A DNA stretch of 64,000 bases from Kineococcus sp. NBC_00420 (lineage in GTDB: Bacteria > Actinomycetota > Actinomycetes > Actinomycetales > Kineococcaceae). The translations under genes and the position numbers were made by a program. This document shows, one piece after another, positions 33,265 through 41,894 of the stretch (position 1 is the stretch's first letter; each line of letters opens with the position of its first letter). Below the pieces are notes generated by a model, which worked only from the letters and a program-made list of their open reading frames with translations, was not told the DNA's origin and ran no database searches. The stretch is from NCBI RefSeq assembly GCF_036021035.1, contig NZ_CP107930.1, forward strand, positions 3,348,001 to 3,412,000. The letters are read 5' to 3'.

Positions 33265-34041
33265 ATGACCATCAGAGTGACCGTGTGGGGCGAGAACCGC
33301 CACGAACAGCTGGAACCCGCGGTGGCGCAGCGCTACCCGACCGGGATGCACGGTGCCGTCGCCGAGGGCATCGAGGCCAACCTCGGTTCCGGCGTGACCG
33401 TCCGGACGGCGACCCTGGACCAGCCCGAGCACGGGTTGACCGAGGAGGTCCTGCAGAACACCGACGTCCTCACCTGGTGGGGGCACGCCGCGCACGGCGA
33501 CGTCTCCGACGAGGTCGTGGAGCGGGTCCACCGGCACGTGCTGGCCGGGATGGGGCTCATCGTCCTGCACTCCGGGCACTGGTCGAAGATCTTCCAGAAG
33601 CTCATGGGGACCTCGTGCACGTTGCGGTGGCGTTCCGAGCACGACCGGGAACTGCTGTGGACGATCGACCCCACGCACCCGATCGCGCAGGGCGTGCCGC
33701 ACCCGTTGATCATCGAGGAGGACGAGATGTACGGGGAGTTCTTCGACATCCCCGCCCCCGACGAGATCGTCTTCATCTCCTCCTTCACCGGCGGCGAGGT
33801 GTTCCGCTCGGGCATCACGTTCAAGCGCGGGTTCGGGAAGATCTTCTACTTCCGTCCCGGTGACCAGGACTTCCCGACGTACTTCCACGAGGGGGTCCGC
33901 AAGGTGATCTCCAACGCGGTCGAGTGGGCCGTCACGGTTCGCCCCGAGCGGACCGATCCGGTGCTGCTGCGCTACGACACCGAGGACTTCTACAACGGCC
34001 AGGGCTACCAGGGCGCCCTCGACCCGGAGAAGCAGCAGTGA
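33265..34041 (+). CDS. ThuA-like domain protein
   Basis: 258 residues of the ThuA (trehalose utilisation) fold, a class I glutamine-amidotransferase-like family without the catalytic Cys: [88 protein letters not shown] and [20 protein letters not shown]. ThuA acts with a ThuB-type Gfo/Idh/MocA dehydrogenase in disaccharide catabolism in rhizobia, probably on keto-sugars. ATG with TAGGAG upstream, 9 nt after the permease. Its stop overlaps the next dehydrogenase start. Confidence 0.9.
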   Translation: MTIRVTVWGENRHEQLEPAVAQRYPTGMHGAVAEGIEANLGSGVTVRTATLDQPEHGLTEEVLQNTDVLTWWGHAAHGDVSDEVVERVHRHVLAGMGLIVLHSGHWSKIFQKLMGTSCTLRWRSEHDRELLWTIDPTHPIAQGVPHPLIIEEDEMYGEFFDIPAPDEIVFISSFTGGEVFRSGITFKRGFGKIFYFRPGDQDFPTYFHEGVRKVISNAVEWAVTVRPERTDPVLLRYDTEDFYNGQGYQGALDPEKQQ

Positions 34042-35120
34042 CCGCCCCGCTCCGCGTCGTCCTCGTCGGGGCCGGCGGCATGGGCAAGGCGTGGCTGGCG
34101 ACGATCCTCGCCGACCCGGCCGTCGAACTGGCCGGGGTCGTCGACCTCGACCTCGACGCCGCGGCCGCCGCCCTCGCCGCGGCCGGGGTCCCGGACGTCG
34201 CGACGGGACGTGACGCCGTCGAGGTGGCGCAGCGGACCGGCGCGCAGGCGATCGTCAACGTGACGGTGCCGCAGGCGCACCACCCCGTCACCACGGCCGC
34301 GCTGTTCGCGGGGTTCCCGGTGCTGGGGGAGAAGCCCGTCGCCTCGACCGTCGCCCAGGGGTTGTCGCTCGCGGCGGCCTCGGAGGTCTCCGGGGTGCCG
34401 TTCCTGGTGTCGCAGTCGCGACGCTACAACGTCCACGTCGAGGAGTTCCGCGCGCAGGCCGCCGTGCTCGGCGACCTGGGATCGCTGTCGACGGAGTTCT
34501 TCAAGGCGCCGCACTTCGGCGGCTTCCGCGAGGAGATGGCCCAGCCGCTGCTCGTCGACATGGCGATCCACCAGTTCGACCTCGCGCGGTACCTGTTGGG
34601 GGCCGAACCCGTCTCCGTCTACTGCGAGTCCTGGAACCCGTCGTGGTCCTGGTACTCCGGGGACGCCTCGGCCGCGGCCGTCTTCGAGATGTCGAACGGC
34701 TCCCGCTACACGTTCACCGGCTCGTGGTGCGCGCCCGGCCAGGAGACCTCGTGGAACGGGGCCTGGCGGCTCTCCGGCGCGAACGGCACGGCGTCGTGGA
34801 ACGGCGACGACGTGCCCGTCCTCGACGCGCCCGGCTCGCCCGCGGCGTTCACCGACCCCGGGAAGGAGATCGCCGGGTCGCTCGCGGCGTTCACCGCCTT
34901 CCTGCAGGACGGGACGCCGTTCTCCGGTGAGGTGCACGACAACGTCCTGAGCCTGGCCATGGTCGAGGCGGCGGTCGAGTCCGCCGCGTCGGGCACCCGG
35001 GTGCTGGTGGACGACGTGCTGCAACGCGCCTACGAGCAGGCCCTCGCCGACGAGCAGCGCGCCGACGTCGCGGCGGCCCTGAAGGGCTGGACCTCCGTCC
35101 GCGAGGCCCTGACCCGCTGA
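34038..35120 (+). CDS. Gfo/Idh/MocA-family oxidoreductase (ThuB-like position)
   Basis: 360 residues. The N-terminal Rossmann domain has [17 protein letters not shown] (GxGGMG) and GEKPVAS (family EKP motif with the catalytic Lys). The C-terminal substrate domain contains [29 protein letters not shown] (the D..IHQFD motif). It should oxidise a sugar hydroxyl to a ketone, or the reverse, with NAD(P). GTG start overlaps the thuA-like stop by 4 nt, so the two products are made together. It is the last gene before a strong inverted repeat. Confidence 0.92.
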   Translation: MTAPLRVVLVGAGGMGKAWLATILADPAVELAGVVDLDLDAAAAALAAAGVPDVATGRDAVEVAQRTGAQAIVNVTVPQAHHPVTTAALFAGFPVLGEKPVASTVAQGLSLAAASEVSGVPFLVSQSRRYNVHVEEFRAQAAVLGDLGSLSTEFFKAPHFGGFREEMAQPLLVDMAIHQFDLARYLLGAEPVSVYCESWNPSWSWYSGDASAAAVFEMSNGSRYTFTGSWCAPGQETSWNGAWRLSGANGTASWNGDDVPVLDAPGSPAAFTDPGKEIAGSLAAFTAFLQDGTPFSGEVHDNVLSLAMVEAAVESAASGTRVLVDDVLQRAYEQALADEQRADVAAALKGWTSVREALTR

Positions 35121-35126
35121 CCGCAC

Positions 35127-35181
35127 CCCCTCCGACGCGTGATCCCGCGGGGATTCCCCGCGGGATCGCGCGTCGGAGGGG
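35127..35181 (+). terminator. Long inverted repeat ending the importer operon
   Basis: 26-bp arms with one mismatch and an ATT loop, 6 nt after the dehydrogenase stop codon. There is no T-tract. It separates the importer operon from the following dehydrogenase/isomerase pair. Confidence 0.8.
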
Positions 35182-35257
35182 TGTGCCGCGGGTGTGGACC
35201 GGTCAGTACGATCCAGCCCAGAACGTTCGACGACGATGTCCTGGAGGAAGTCCTCGC

Positions 35258-36442
35258 ATGTCCACCGATCGACCGGAGTTCGGGGTCGCCGTCATCGGCC
35301 ACTCCTTCATGGGGGCCGTCCACTCCCACGCCTGGCGCAGCGTCGACCACGTCGGCACCCCGCGCTGGCGCACCAAGCGACTCGTGCTGGCCGGGCGTGA
35401 CCTCGGCCGCGCCCAGGCCGCCGCCGAGCAGTTCGGCTGGGACGAGGGCGTCGCCGACTGGCACGAGGTCATCGCGCGCGACGACGTCCAGGTCGTCGAC
35501 ATCCTGACCCCCGGCGACTCCCACGCCGAGATCGCCATCGCCGCGCTGCAGGCCGGCAAGCACGTCATCTGCGAGAAGCCGCTGGCCAAGACGGTCGCCG
35601 AGGCGCAGGCCATGACGGAGGCCGCGCAGGCCGCCGCCGCGTACGGCGTCCGCAGCATGGTGGCGTTCAACTACCGTCAGGTGCCCGCGATCGGGCTCGC
35701 CAAGCAGCTCGTCGACTCCGGTCGCCTCGGTGAGGTCCGTCAGGTCCGCGCGGTGTACCTGCAGGACTGGATCGTCGACCCCAGCTTCCCGCTCACCTGG
35801 CGCCTGCAGAAGGACCGTTCGGGGGCCGGGGCGCTGGGCGACATCGGTTCGCACATCATCGACGCGGCGCAGTTCATCACCGGCCAGCGCCTCACCGGCG
35901 TCTCCGGCACCGTCGAGACCTTCGTCAAGCAGCGTCCGCTGGAGGCCGCCCGCACCGGGTCGAACACCGGCCTGGGCGCCGAGGCCTCCACCGAGTTCGG
36001 CGAGGTCACCGTCGACGACGCGGCCGTGTTCTTCGGGCGGGGTGACGGCGGCGCGCTGATGACCTTCGAGGCGACCCGGATGGCGCTGGGCCGCAAGAAC
36101 GGCATGCGGATCGAGGTGAACGGCTCGAAGGGGTCGATCGCCTTCGACTTCGAGTCCATGAACGAGCTCTGGTTCTTCGACGGCTCGCTCCCGGACGCGG
36201 AGAACGGGTTCCGCCGGATCCTGGCCACCGAACCCGAGCACCCCGGGGTCTCCAACTGGTGGCCGGCCGGGCACGGCCTGGGCTACGACCACCCCTTCGT
36301 GCACGAGCTGCAGGAGTTCCTCGGCGCGATCGTCGACGGCCGCGACCCCAGCCCCAGCTTCGCCGACGGGCTGCAGGTCCAGCAGGTGCTGGACGCGGTG
36401 CAGCGCAGCGCCGAGAACGACTCCACCTACACGAGCATCTGA
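35258..36442 (+). CDS. Gfo/Idh/MocA-family oxidoreductase, second copy type
   Basis: 394 residues, longer than the previous one and not closely related to it: [20 protein letters not shown] (nucleotide-binding, GHSFMG in place of GxGxxG), [14 protein letters not shown] (EKP motif), [27 protein letters not shown] (GDIGSH..D motif) and [24 protein letters not shown] at 35258 with GGAGGAAG upstream is preferred over a GTG 25 codons earlier. A TACGAT hexamer about 50 nt upstream could be the -10 of a separate promoter. It is followed 10 nt later by the isomerase gene. Likely a sugar or inositol-type dehydrogenase. Confidence 0.92.
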   Translation: MSTDRPEFGVAVIGHSFMGAVHSHAWRSVDHVGTPRWRTKRLVLAGRDLGRAQAAAEQFGWDEGVADWHEVIARDDVQVVDILTPGDSHAEIAIAALQAGKHVICEKPLAKTVAEAQAMTEAAQAAAAYGVRSMVAFNYRQVPAIGLAKQLVDSGRLGEVRQVRAVYLQDWIVDPSFPLTWRLQKDRSGAGALGDIGSHIIDAAQFITGQRLTGVSGTVETFVKQRPLEAARTGSNTGLGAEASTEFGEVTVDDAAVFFGRGDGGALMTFEATRMALGRKNGMRIEVNGSKGSIAFDFESMNELWFFDGSLPDAENGFRRILATEPEHPGVSNWWPAGHGLGYDHPFVHELQEFLGAIVDGRDPSPSFADGLQVQQVLDAVQRSAENDSTYTSI

Positions 36443-36452
36443 GGAGAAGAAC

Positions 36453-37466
36453 ATGGCAGAGACGCGTCCGGTGACGTTGTTCACCGGCCAGTGGGCCGAC
36501 CTCCCCTTCGAGGAGGTCTGCCGCCTCGCCTCGGAGTGGGGCTACGACGGCCTCGAGATCGCGACCTGGGGTGACCACCTCGACGCCACCCGGGGCGCGA
36601 AGGACGACGCCTACATCGCCGAGAAGAAGGCGATCCTCGAGAAGTACAACCTCAAGGTGTGGACGATCTCCGCGCACCTGACCGGCCAGGCCGTCTGCGA
36701 CCTGATCGACCAGCGGCACCAGGACATCGTCTCCGTCGAGGTCTGGGGCGACGGCGACCCCGAGGGCGTGCGTCAGCGCGCCGCGGAGTACGTCAAGGAC
36801 GCGGCCCGCACCGCCGCCAAACTGGGCGTGAAGACCGTCACCGGGTTCACCGGATCCTCCATCTGGCACACCGTCGCGATGTTCCCCCCCACCCCCGACT
36901 CCATGGTCGAGGCCGGCTACCAGGACTTCGCCGACCGCTGGAACCCGATCCTGGACGTCTTCGACGAGCTCGGGGTGAAGTTCGCCCACGAGGTGCACCC
37001 CTCCGAGATCGCCTACGACTACTGGACGACCAAGCGCGCGATGGAGGCCATCGGCCACCGCGAGGCGTTCGGGCTGAACTTCGACCCGTCGCACTTCGTG
37101 TGGCAGGACCTCGACCCGATCGGGTTCATCCGGGACTTCTCCGACCGGATCTACCACGTGCACTGCAAGGACTCCCGCAAGCAGCTCGACGGCCGCTCCG
37201 GTCGCCTCGGTTCGCACCTGCCGTGGGCGGACTCCCGTCGCGGCTGGGACTTCACCTCCGTCGGTCACGGCGACGTGCCCTGGGAGCTGATCTTCCGCGA
37301 GCTGAACAACATCGGCTACACCGGTCCCACCAGCGTGGAGTGGGAGGACGCGGGGGTGGACCGCCTCAACGGCGCCCCCGACGCGCTCGCCTTCGTCCGC
37401 AAGCTCGGCGCGTTCTTCGTGCCCCCGGCCGCGGCGTTCGACGCGGCCTTCTCCTCCAAGGGCTGA
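36453..37466 (+). CDS. Sugar phosphate isomerase/epimerase (xylose isomerase-like TIM barrel)
   Basis: 337 residues: [37 protein letters not shown] at the N-terminus, [48 protein letters not shown] (metal ligand region), [18 protein letters not shown] and [13 protein letters not shown] (Glu ligand). Members isomerise or dehydrate sugars and are frequent partners of Gfo/Idh/MocA dehydrogenases in keto-glycoside routes. ATG with GAGGAGAAGAAC upstream, 10 nt behind the dehydrogenase, so one transcript. A hairpin follows 5 nt after the stop. Confidence 0.9.
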   Translation: MAETRPVTLFTGQWADLPFEEVCRLASEWGYDGLEIATWGDHLDATRGAKDDAYIAEKKAILEKYNLKVWTISAHLTGQAVCDLIDQRHQDIVSVEVWGDGDPEGVRQRAAEYVKDAARTAAKLGVKTVTGFTGSSIWHTVAMFPPTPDSMVEAGYQDFADRWNPILDVFDELGVKFAHEVHPSEIAYDYWTTKRAMEAIGHREAFGLNFDPSHFVWQDLDPIGFIRDFSDRIYHVHCKDSRKQLDGRSGRLGSHLPWADSRRGWDFTSVGHGDVPWELIFRELNNIGYTGPTSVEWEDAGVDRLNGAPDALAFVRKLGAFFVPPAAAFDAAFSSKG

Positions 37467-37471
37467 GTCCA

Positions 37472-37514
37472 CGATCCGTGATCTTGCGGGGAGACCCAGC
37501 AAGATCACGGATCG
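37472..37514 (+). terminator. Terminator hairpin after the isomerase gene
   Basis: Perfect 16-bp stem (CGATCCGTGATCTTGC and complement) with an 11-nt loop, no T-tract. Confidence 0.8.
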
Positions 37515-37610
37515 GGTGGGGGGCTCAAGGGATTCACCCGGCCGGCCGATGGGACAGGGTGCGTCCGGGTCCGGGCGCACCACAGGTCCGATCGCCGGGG
37601 GTGGAGCCGC

Positions 37611-40283
37611 GTGTGGTCCCGGCTCGTCACGCCTGGTGAGCGCCTCGTGGACGCGCCCGGAGAACCCGTCGCGCTGCAGGGCGTGCTGCGACGCCGGCTG
37701 ATCTTCTGCCTGCTCTTCGTCGCCGCGACCCTCGTCGGCCGCAGCGCCCAGGCCGACGGCGCCCACCTCGCGATCGTCTGGCCCGCCTCCGCCGTCGGGT
37801 TGCTCTGGATCGCCGGCTCGCCCGGACGTCGGCACCGGATCGTCGACGGCGCGCTGCTGCTGGCCGTCACCGTCGCCCTGCGGGTCGTGACGCACATGCC
37901 GGTGGTCGAGTCGGTGGCCCTCGCCGTCGCCGCGTCGATCCAGGCCTTCGCCGGGGCGCACGTCTACCGCCGGTTGCAGCCCGAGGGCTTCCACCTCGTC
38001 ACCCCCGCGCACGTCCGGTCGCTGGCGCTGTCCTCGCTGGCGGGGGCGCTCGCGTCGACGCCCCTCGCCGCGCTGGGCTTCGCGTTCGTCGCCGGGGTCC
38101 CCACGGCGGCCTCGAGCGCGCAGTGGGCGTTGCGCACCGCCGTGTCGACGTTCGTCGTCGTCGCGGTCGTCCTGCGCACCGCCGAACGTCGTCCGGGCGC
38201 ACCGGGCAGCGCCGCCTCGCGGTGGGAGCGGTACGCGCTGTTCGTCGTGTTCGTGGCGTCCTACGTCGTCGCGTTCTGGATCCTGGACGGGTTCGCGGTG
38301 ACGTTCCTCGTCCTGCCGGTGGCGGTCTGGACGGCGCTGCGGCGCACGACCACCGCCGCCATGGTGCACGTCGTGCTCGCGGCCGCGGCCGTCGTCGTGT
38401 CCGCCTGGTCCGACTCTGGACCGTGGCAGGAACTCACCCCCGACCTGCAGGCGATGTGCGCTGAAGCCTTCATCGGGACCCTCGGTTTCCTGACCCTGGT
38501 GCTCGCGCTCTACCGCGACGAGAGCATCGAGAACGCCGACCGGGCCGTTCGCGCGCTGCGCGACGCGGCCGAGCAGGGCGATCTGCTCACCGCCGTCTTC
38601 GGGTCGATCTCGGACGCCGTCTGCGTCTTCGACAGCGCGGGGAACTCGTTGCTGCGCAACCCGGCGGCCGAGGCGTTGCTGGGTGGCGTGCTGCGGACCG
38701 AGCGCAGGCGCTGGGACGCCGGCTACGGCTACTTCCACCTCGACGGGGAGCGGTTCGTCGACGGCGACCTGCCCGTCGTGCGCGCCTTGCGGGGGGAGGC
38801 CGTCGACGGTCTCGACCTGCGGCTGTCCTCCCCGCAGGTCCCCGAGGGGGTCCTGCTGAACGTCAGCGCCCACCCCCTGCCCGCGTCCGGTGGCGCCGTC
38901 TGGAACGGCGGTGTCGTCGCCGCCTTCCACGACGTCACCGAGGTCCGGACCGCCAGCGCGCAGGTGGCGCAGGCGCACGACCTCATGACGAACGTGCTCG
39001 CGGCGGCGACGGAGCACTCGATCATCGCCGTCGACACCACGGGCGTCGTGACGTTGTTCAACGAGGGTGCCGAGCGGATGCTCGGGTGGAGTGCCGAGGA
39101 GATGGTCGGCGGCCCGGCGCTGACCGTCCACGACCCGGCCGAGGTCCGGGCCATGGTCGAGGCGCTGGGCCTGGCCCGACCGAACGACCTCTTCTCGCGC
39201 GCGGCCCCCGAGGAGACCACCACCGGCCGCTTCACCTACGTCCGCAAGGACGGCAGCACCCTGCCCGTCAGCCTGACGACGTCGGCCATGCTCGACGGCG
39301 AGGGGCACCTCATCGGCTGGATCGGGATGGCCACCGACGTCTCCGACCTGGAGAACTCCGAGGAACTGTTCCGCATCGCGCTCGAGACGGCGCCCGTCGG
39401 CATCGTCATGGTCGCCGCCACGGGCCGGGACACCGGTCGGATGCTGCGGGTCAACCGGGCGCTGTGCCGGTTCACCGGGAGGACCGAGGAGGACCTGCTC
39501 GGGGTCGCGTTCGACACCCTGGGCTCGGACTGGTTGCCCTTCGACGACCTGTTCGCCGCCGTCCTCAGCGGTGCCCAGGCCGAGCAGCGCGTCGACGTCG
39601 TGTTCGACGCCCCCGACGGACGCCGGCTCGAGGCCCAGGTGTCGGCCACGCTGGTCCGCCCCCGAGGTCGCGAGGTCATGCTGCTCGGCCTCGTGGAGGA
39701 CGTCACCGAGCGGCGGGCGGCCCAGCGGGAGCTGAGCCACCAGGCGCTGCACGATCCGCTGACCGGGCTGCCCAACCGCACCCTGTTCCTGGACCGGCTC
39801 GAGCACGCGGTGACCCCGCCCGCGCGCGGGACCGGTCCGGTGGGTCTGCTCTACGTCGACCTCGACGGGTTCAAGGCCGTCAACGACACCGCCGGTCACC
39901 AGGCCGGGGACGACCTGCTGGTGGAGGTGTCCCGGCTCCTGTCCTCCTGCGTCCGTCCCGGCGACACCGTCGCCCGCCTCGGCGGGGACGAGTTCGCCGT
40001 CGTCTGCCCGGGGACGTCGGGGGAGTCCGACCTGGTCGCGATCGGGGCCCGGATCCTCGCGTCGCTGCACGATCCGATCCGGGTCCGGGGCTTCGACGCG
40101 GTCGTCGGGGCGAGCATCGGGGTGCGCTGGTGCGCGGGGGGTGTCACGGCCGAGCAGCTGCTCCGGGACGCCGACGAGGCGATGTACGCGGCCAAGCGTT
40201 CCGGGAAGGGGCGGGTGGTGGTGCACGGTGGGCGGGGAACCGCCGTCCTGGCTGCCGCGTCCCGTGACGACTGGAGCTTGTGA
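37611..40283 (+). CDS. MASE1-like / multi-PAS diguanylate cyclase
   Basis: 890 residues. An N-terminal array of about eight membrane helices (about 25-300) resembles MASE1 (HLAIVWPASAVGLLWI). Three PAS-type segments follow: about 325-440 (FGSISDAVCVFDSAGN), about 455-575 (HSIIAVDTTGVVTLFNEGAERMLGW) and about 580-700 (LETAPVGIVMVA...VNRALCRFTGRTEEDLLGV). The C-terminus is a GGDEF domain (about 715-880) with HDPLTGLPNRTLFLDRL and RLGGDEFAVV. RPGD lies five residues before GGDEF, a product-inhibition RxxD site. There is no EAL domain, so it should be a synthase. GTG start with GGGGGTGGAGCCGC upstream. Confidence 0.92.
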   Translation: MWSRLVTPGERLVDAPGEPVALQGVLRRRLIFCLLFVAATLVGRSAQADGAHLAIVWPASAVGLLWIAGSPGRRHRIVDGALLLAVTVALRVVTHMPVVESVALAVAASIQAFAGAHVYRRLQPEGFHLVTPAHVRSLALSSLAGALASTPLAALGFAFVAGVPTAASSAQWALRTAVSTFVVVAVVLRTAERRPGAPGSAASRWERYALFVVFVASYVVAFWILDGFAVTFLVLPVAVWTALRRTTTAAMVHVVLAAAAVVVSAWSDSGPWQELTPDLQAMCAEAFIGTLGFLTLVLALYRDESIENADRAVRALRDAAEQGDLLTAVFGSISDAVCVFDSAGNSLLRNPAAEALLGGVLRTERRRWDAGYGYFHLDGERFVDGDLPVVRALRGEAVDGLDLRLSSPQVPEGVLLNVSAHPLPASGGAVWNGGVVAAFHDVTEVRTASAQVAQAHDLMTNVLAAATEHSIIAVDTTGVVTLFNEGAERMLGWSAEEMVGGPALTVHDPAEVRAMVEALGLARPNDLFSRAAPEETTTGRFTYVRKDGSTLPVSLTTSAMLDGEGHLIGWIGMATDVSDLENSEELFRIALETAPVGIVMVAATGRDTGRMLRVNRALCRFTGRTEEDLLGVAFDTLGSDWLPFDDLFAAVLSGAQAEQRVDVVFDAPDGRRLEAQVSATLVRPRGREVMLLGLVEDVTERRAAQRELSHQALHDPLTGLPNRTLFLDRLEHAVTPPARGTGPVGLLYVDLDGFKAVNDTAGHQAGDDLLVEVSRLLSSCVRPGDTVARLGGDEFAVVCPGTSGESDLVAIGARILASLHDPIRVRGFDAVVGASIGVRWCAGGVTAEQLLRDADEAMYAAKRSGKGRVVVHGGRGTAVLAAASRDDWSL

Positions 40284-40347
40284 CGGAACGTGTCCAGGCG
40301 GGCACGCCGAGTGTGGCACATGTCACAGGATCCCCCCGCGACGGCCC

Positions 40348-40359
40348 CAGACTGGTTGA
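40348..40359 (+). promoter_or_regulatory. Leaderless promoter, CAP-domain gene
   Basis: CAGACT followed by 6 nt and a GTG start at 40360. This favours GTG over the ATG three codons downstream. Confidence 0.5.
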
Positions 40360-40872
40360 GTGCGGCGCATGACGACGCTCCCCCGGCGCCCCTTCCGCAC
40401 GCTCACCACCACCGCGCTCGCCCTCGCCCTCGCCACGGCCTCGCTGGCCCTGGCCGCACCCGCCTCCGCGGACGAGATCACCCCCACCCCGATCGACCCG
40501 CAGGCCCTCCAGGTCCTCGACGAGACCAACGCCGCCCGCGCCACCGCGGGCTGCGCGCCGCTGCTCCTCATGCCGCTGGAGACCGGGGTCGCCGACGGGC
40601 ACGCCGACCAGATGGCCGCGACCGGCGACTTCAGCCACACCGGTCCCGACGGCAGCTCCCCGCGGAGCCGGCTCGCGGCCGTCGGGGTGCGACCCCAGCG
40701 CACGGCCGAGAACATCGCCCTCGGTTACGACGCGGCCTCGGTGCTCGACGCCTGGATGGCGAGCCCGGGTCACCGCGCCAACATCCTCGACTGCAGCCTC
40801 GTCTACGTCGGCATCTCCGAGCGTCAGGGCGTCGGCGGCCAGTACTGGACCCAGGTCTTCTCCAGCCTCTGA
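40360..40872 (+). CDS. Secreted CAP (SCP/PR1-like) domain protein
   Basis: 170 residues: signal peptide (about 1-38, ending APASA-DE) and a single CAP domain with LDETNAARATAGCAPL, GHADQMAATGDFSHTGPDGS (His of the CAP cavity), AENIALGYDAASVLDAWMASPGHRANILD (second His-containing helix) and GGQYWTQVF. Function in bacteria is not well defined (possibly lipid or wall binding). The GTG at 40360 has a 6-nt-spaced -10-like hexamer; the alternative ATG at 40369 shortens the protein by three residues only. Confidence 0.88.
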   Translation: MRRMTTLPRRPFRTLTTTALALALATASLALAAPASADEITPTPIDPQALQVLDETNAARATAGCAPLLLMPLETGVADGHADQMAATGDFSHTGPDGSSPRSRLAAVGVRPQRTAENIALGYDAASVLDAWMASPGHRANILDCSLVYVGISERQGVGGQYWTQVFSSL

Positions 40873-41027
40873 CCGGTCACCGCACGTGATTTCCCTCCGA
40901 CGCGTTGTTCCGGGCCTGCACGAGGCATGCTGGGACCGCACGCGGAACCGGGGCGGCGCGAGCGCCGTCGGAGGTTCCGGGCGCCAGGAGGGTGCGGAGG
41001 TCGCACCCGCAGCGTCGGGAGGTCGGA

Positions 41028-41762
41028 GTGTCCGGAGCACCGTGGTGGGAGGACTTCCACGCGGACCGGCCGGACGACGCTCCCCGGGCCGGGACCACCA
41101 CGCGCGCCTCCGCCCCGCCGCAGGTCGTGCCCACCCCGCCACCTCCGCGACCGCCCCGCGTCCTGCAGGTCGTCGCGGGGATCCTGGGCGTGGTGCTCCT
41201 GGTGCTGGTGGCCCTGCTCGCGGTCCGGACCTCCGCCCGCCCCGCCGACGACGGGGTCTCGGCCCAGGGAACCCCCGGCGCGCCGGCGACCACCTCCGTC
41301 CTGACCCCCTCGCCGTCACCGTCGCGGTCCCCGTCCAGCGGGACCGCGGCGGTCGACGCGGCCGCGACGGCTGAGTTGGAGGCGCTGCGCCAGAACGGCT
41401 TGCGCGCCCACCCGCCGACCGGGCAGTGGGTCGCGCAGCTCTCGGCCAAGAGCGTCGGGACCACCGACCCCGTCCAGACCGCGTCCAACGGCAGCAGCAC
41501 CTTCTACGCCGCCGACATCCTCGCCCAGTCCCGCGAGATCGCCTCCGGCCCGGCCGGCGGGGACGTCTTCGTGCTCAAGACCGCCGACTTCGGCGACGGG
41601 CTGCTCGACGCCCGCGGCAACCCCTACTGGGTGACGCTCGCCGCCGGCCCCTTCGCCGACGCCGGGGACGTCCGGACCTGGTGCGACAGCATGTTCTCCA
41701 CCACCCCCGCCGGCGTGCGGGGCAACGTCTGCCTGCCCAAGCACCTCACCCCGCCCTCCTGA
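41028..41762 (+). CDS. Single-pass membrane protein with extracytoplasmic domain, hypothetical
   Basis: 244 residues: a short cytoplasmic region (about 1-42) rich in Asp and Pro, one membrane helix (about 45-66, VVAGILGVVLLVLVALLAV), a Ser/Thr/Pro spacer, and an extracytoplasmic domain (about 105-244) with LRAHPPTGQWVAQLSAKSVG, FYAADILAQSREIA, YWVTLAAGPFADAGDVRTWCD and CLPKHL. The two cysteines near the end may be disulfide-linked. The phrase WVAQLSAKSVGTTD... with VTLAAGPFADAGDVRTWC resembles SPOR-like sugar-binding repeats, but weakly. GTG start with GGGAGGTCGGA upstream. Confidence 0.7.
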   Translation: MSGAPWWEDFHADRPDDAPRAGTTTRASAPPQVVPTPPPPRPPRVLQVVAGILGVVLLVLVALLAVRTSARPADDGVSAQGTPGAPATTSVLTPSPSPSRSPSSGTAAVDAAATAELEALRQNGLRAHPPTGQWVAQLSAKSVGTTDPVQTASNGSSTFYAADILAQSREIASGPAGGDVFVLKTADFGDGLLDARGNPYWVTLAAGPFADAGDVRTWCDSMFSTTPAGVRGNVCLPKHLTPPS

Positions 41763-41780
41763 CCCCCCGCCGCACATCCC

Positions 41781-41883
41781 GCGGAAACAACACTTTCCGC
41801 CCTCTGACCCGGGGTCCCGGGGGCGGAAAGTGTTGTTTCCGCCCTCTAGGGGGGTGTCGAAGGGCGGAAAGTGTTGTTTCCGC
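41781..41883. repeat. Three copies of a 22-bp element between convergent genes
   Basis: The 22-mer with core GGAAAGTGTTGTTTCC is present inverted at 41781-41802 and direct at 41821-41842 and 41862-41883. The first can pair perfectly with either of the other two, giving alternative 22-bp hairpins that probably end transcription from both sides. An 11-bp CCCTCTGACCC/GGGTCAGAGGG pair flanks the set. Confidence 0.85.
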
Positions 41884-41894
41884 GGGGGAGGGGG

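Noticed and set aside
36006-40319. Very long minus-strand open frame (more than 1400 codons) opposite the dehydrogenase, isomerase and GGDEF genes
   Set aside because: Composition is Arg/Gly/Pro/Val-rich without domains, and the opposite strand holds well-supported genes. It is a by-product of high GC and rare stop codons.
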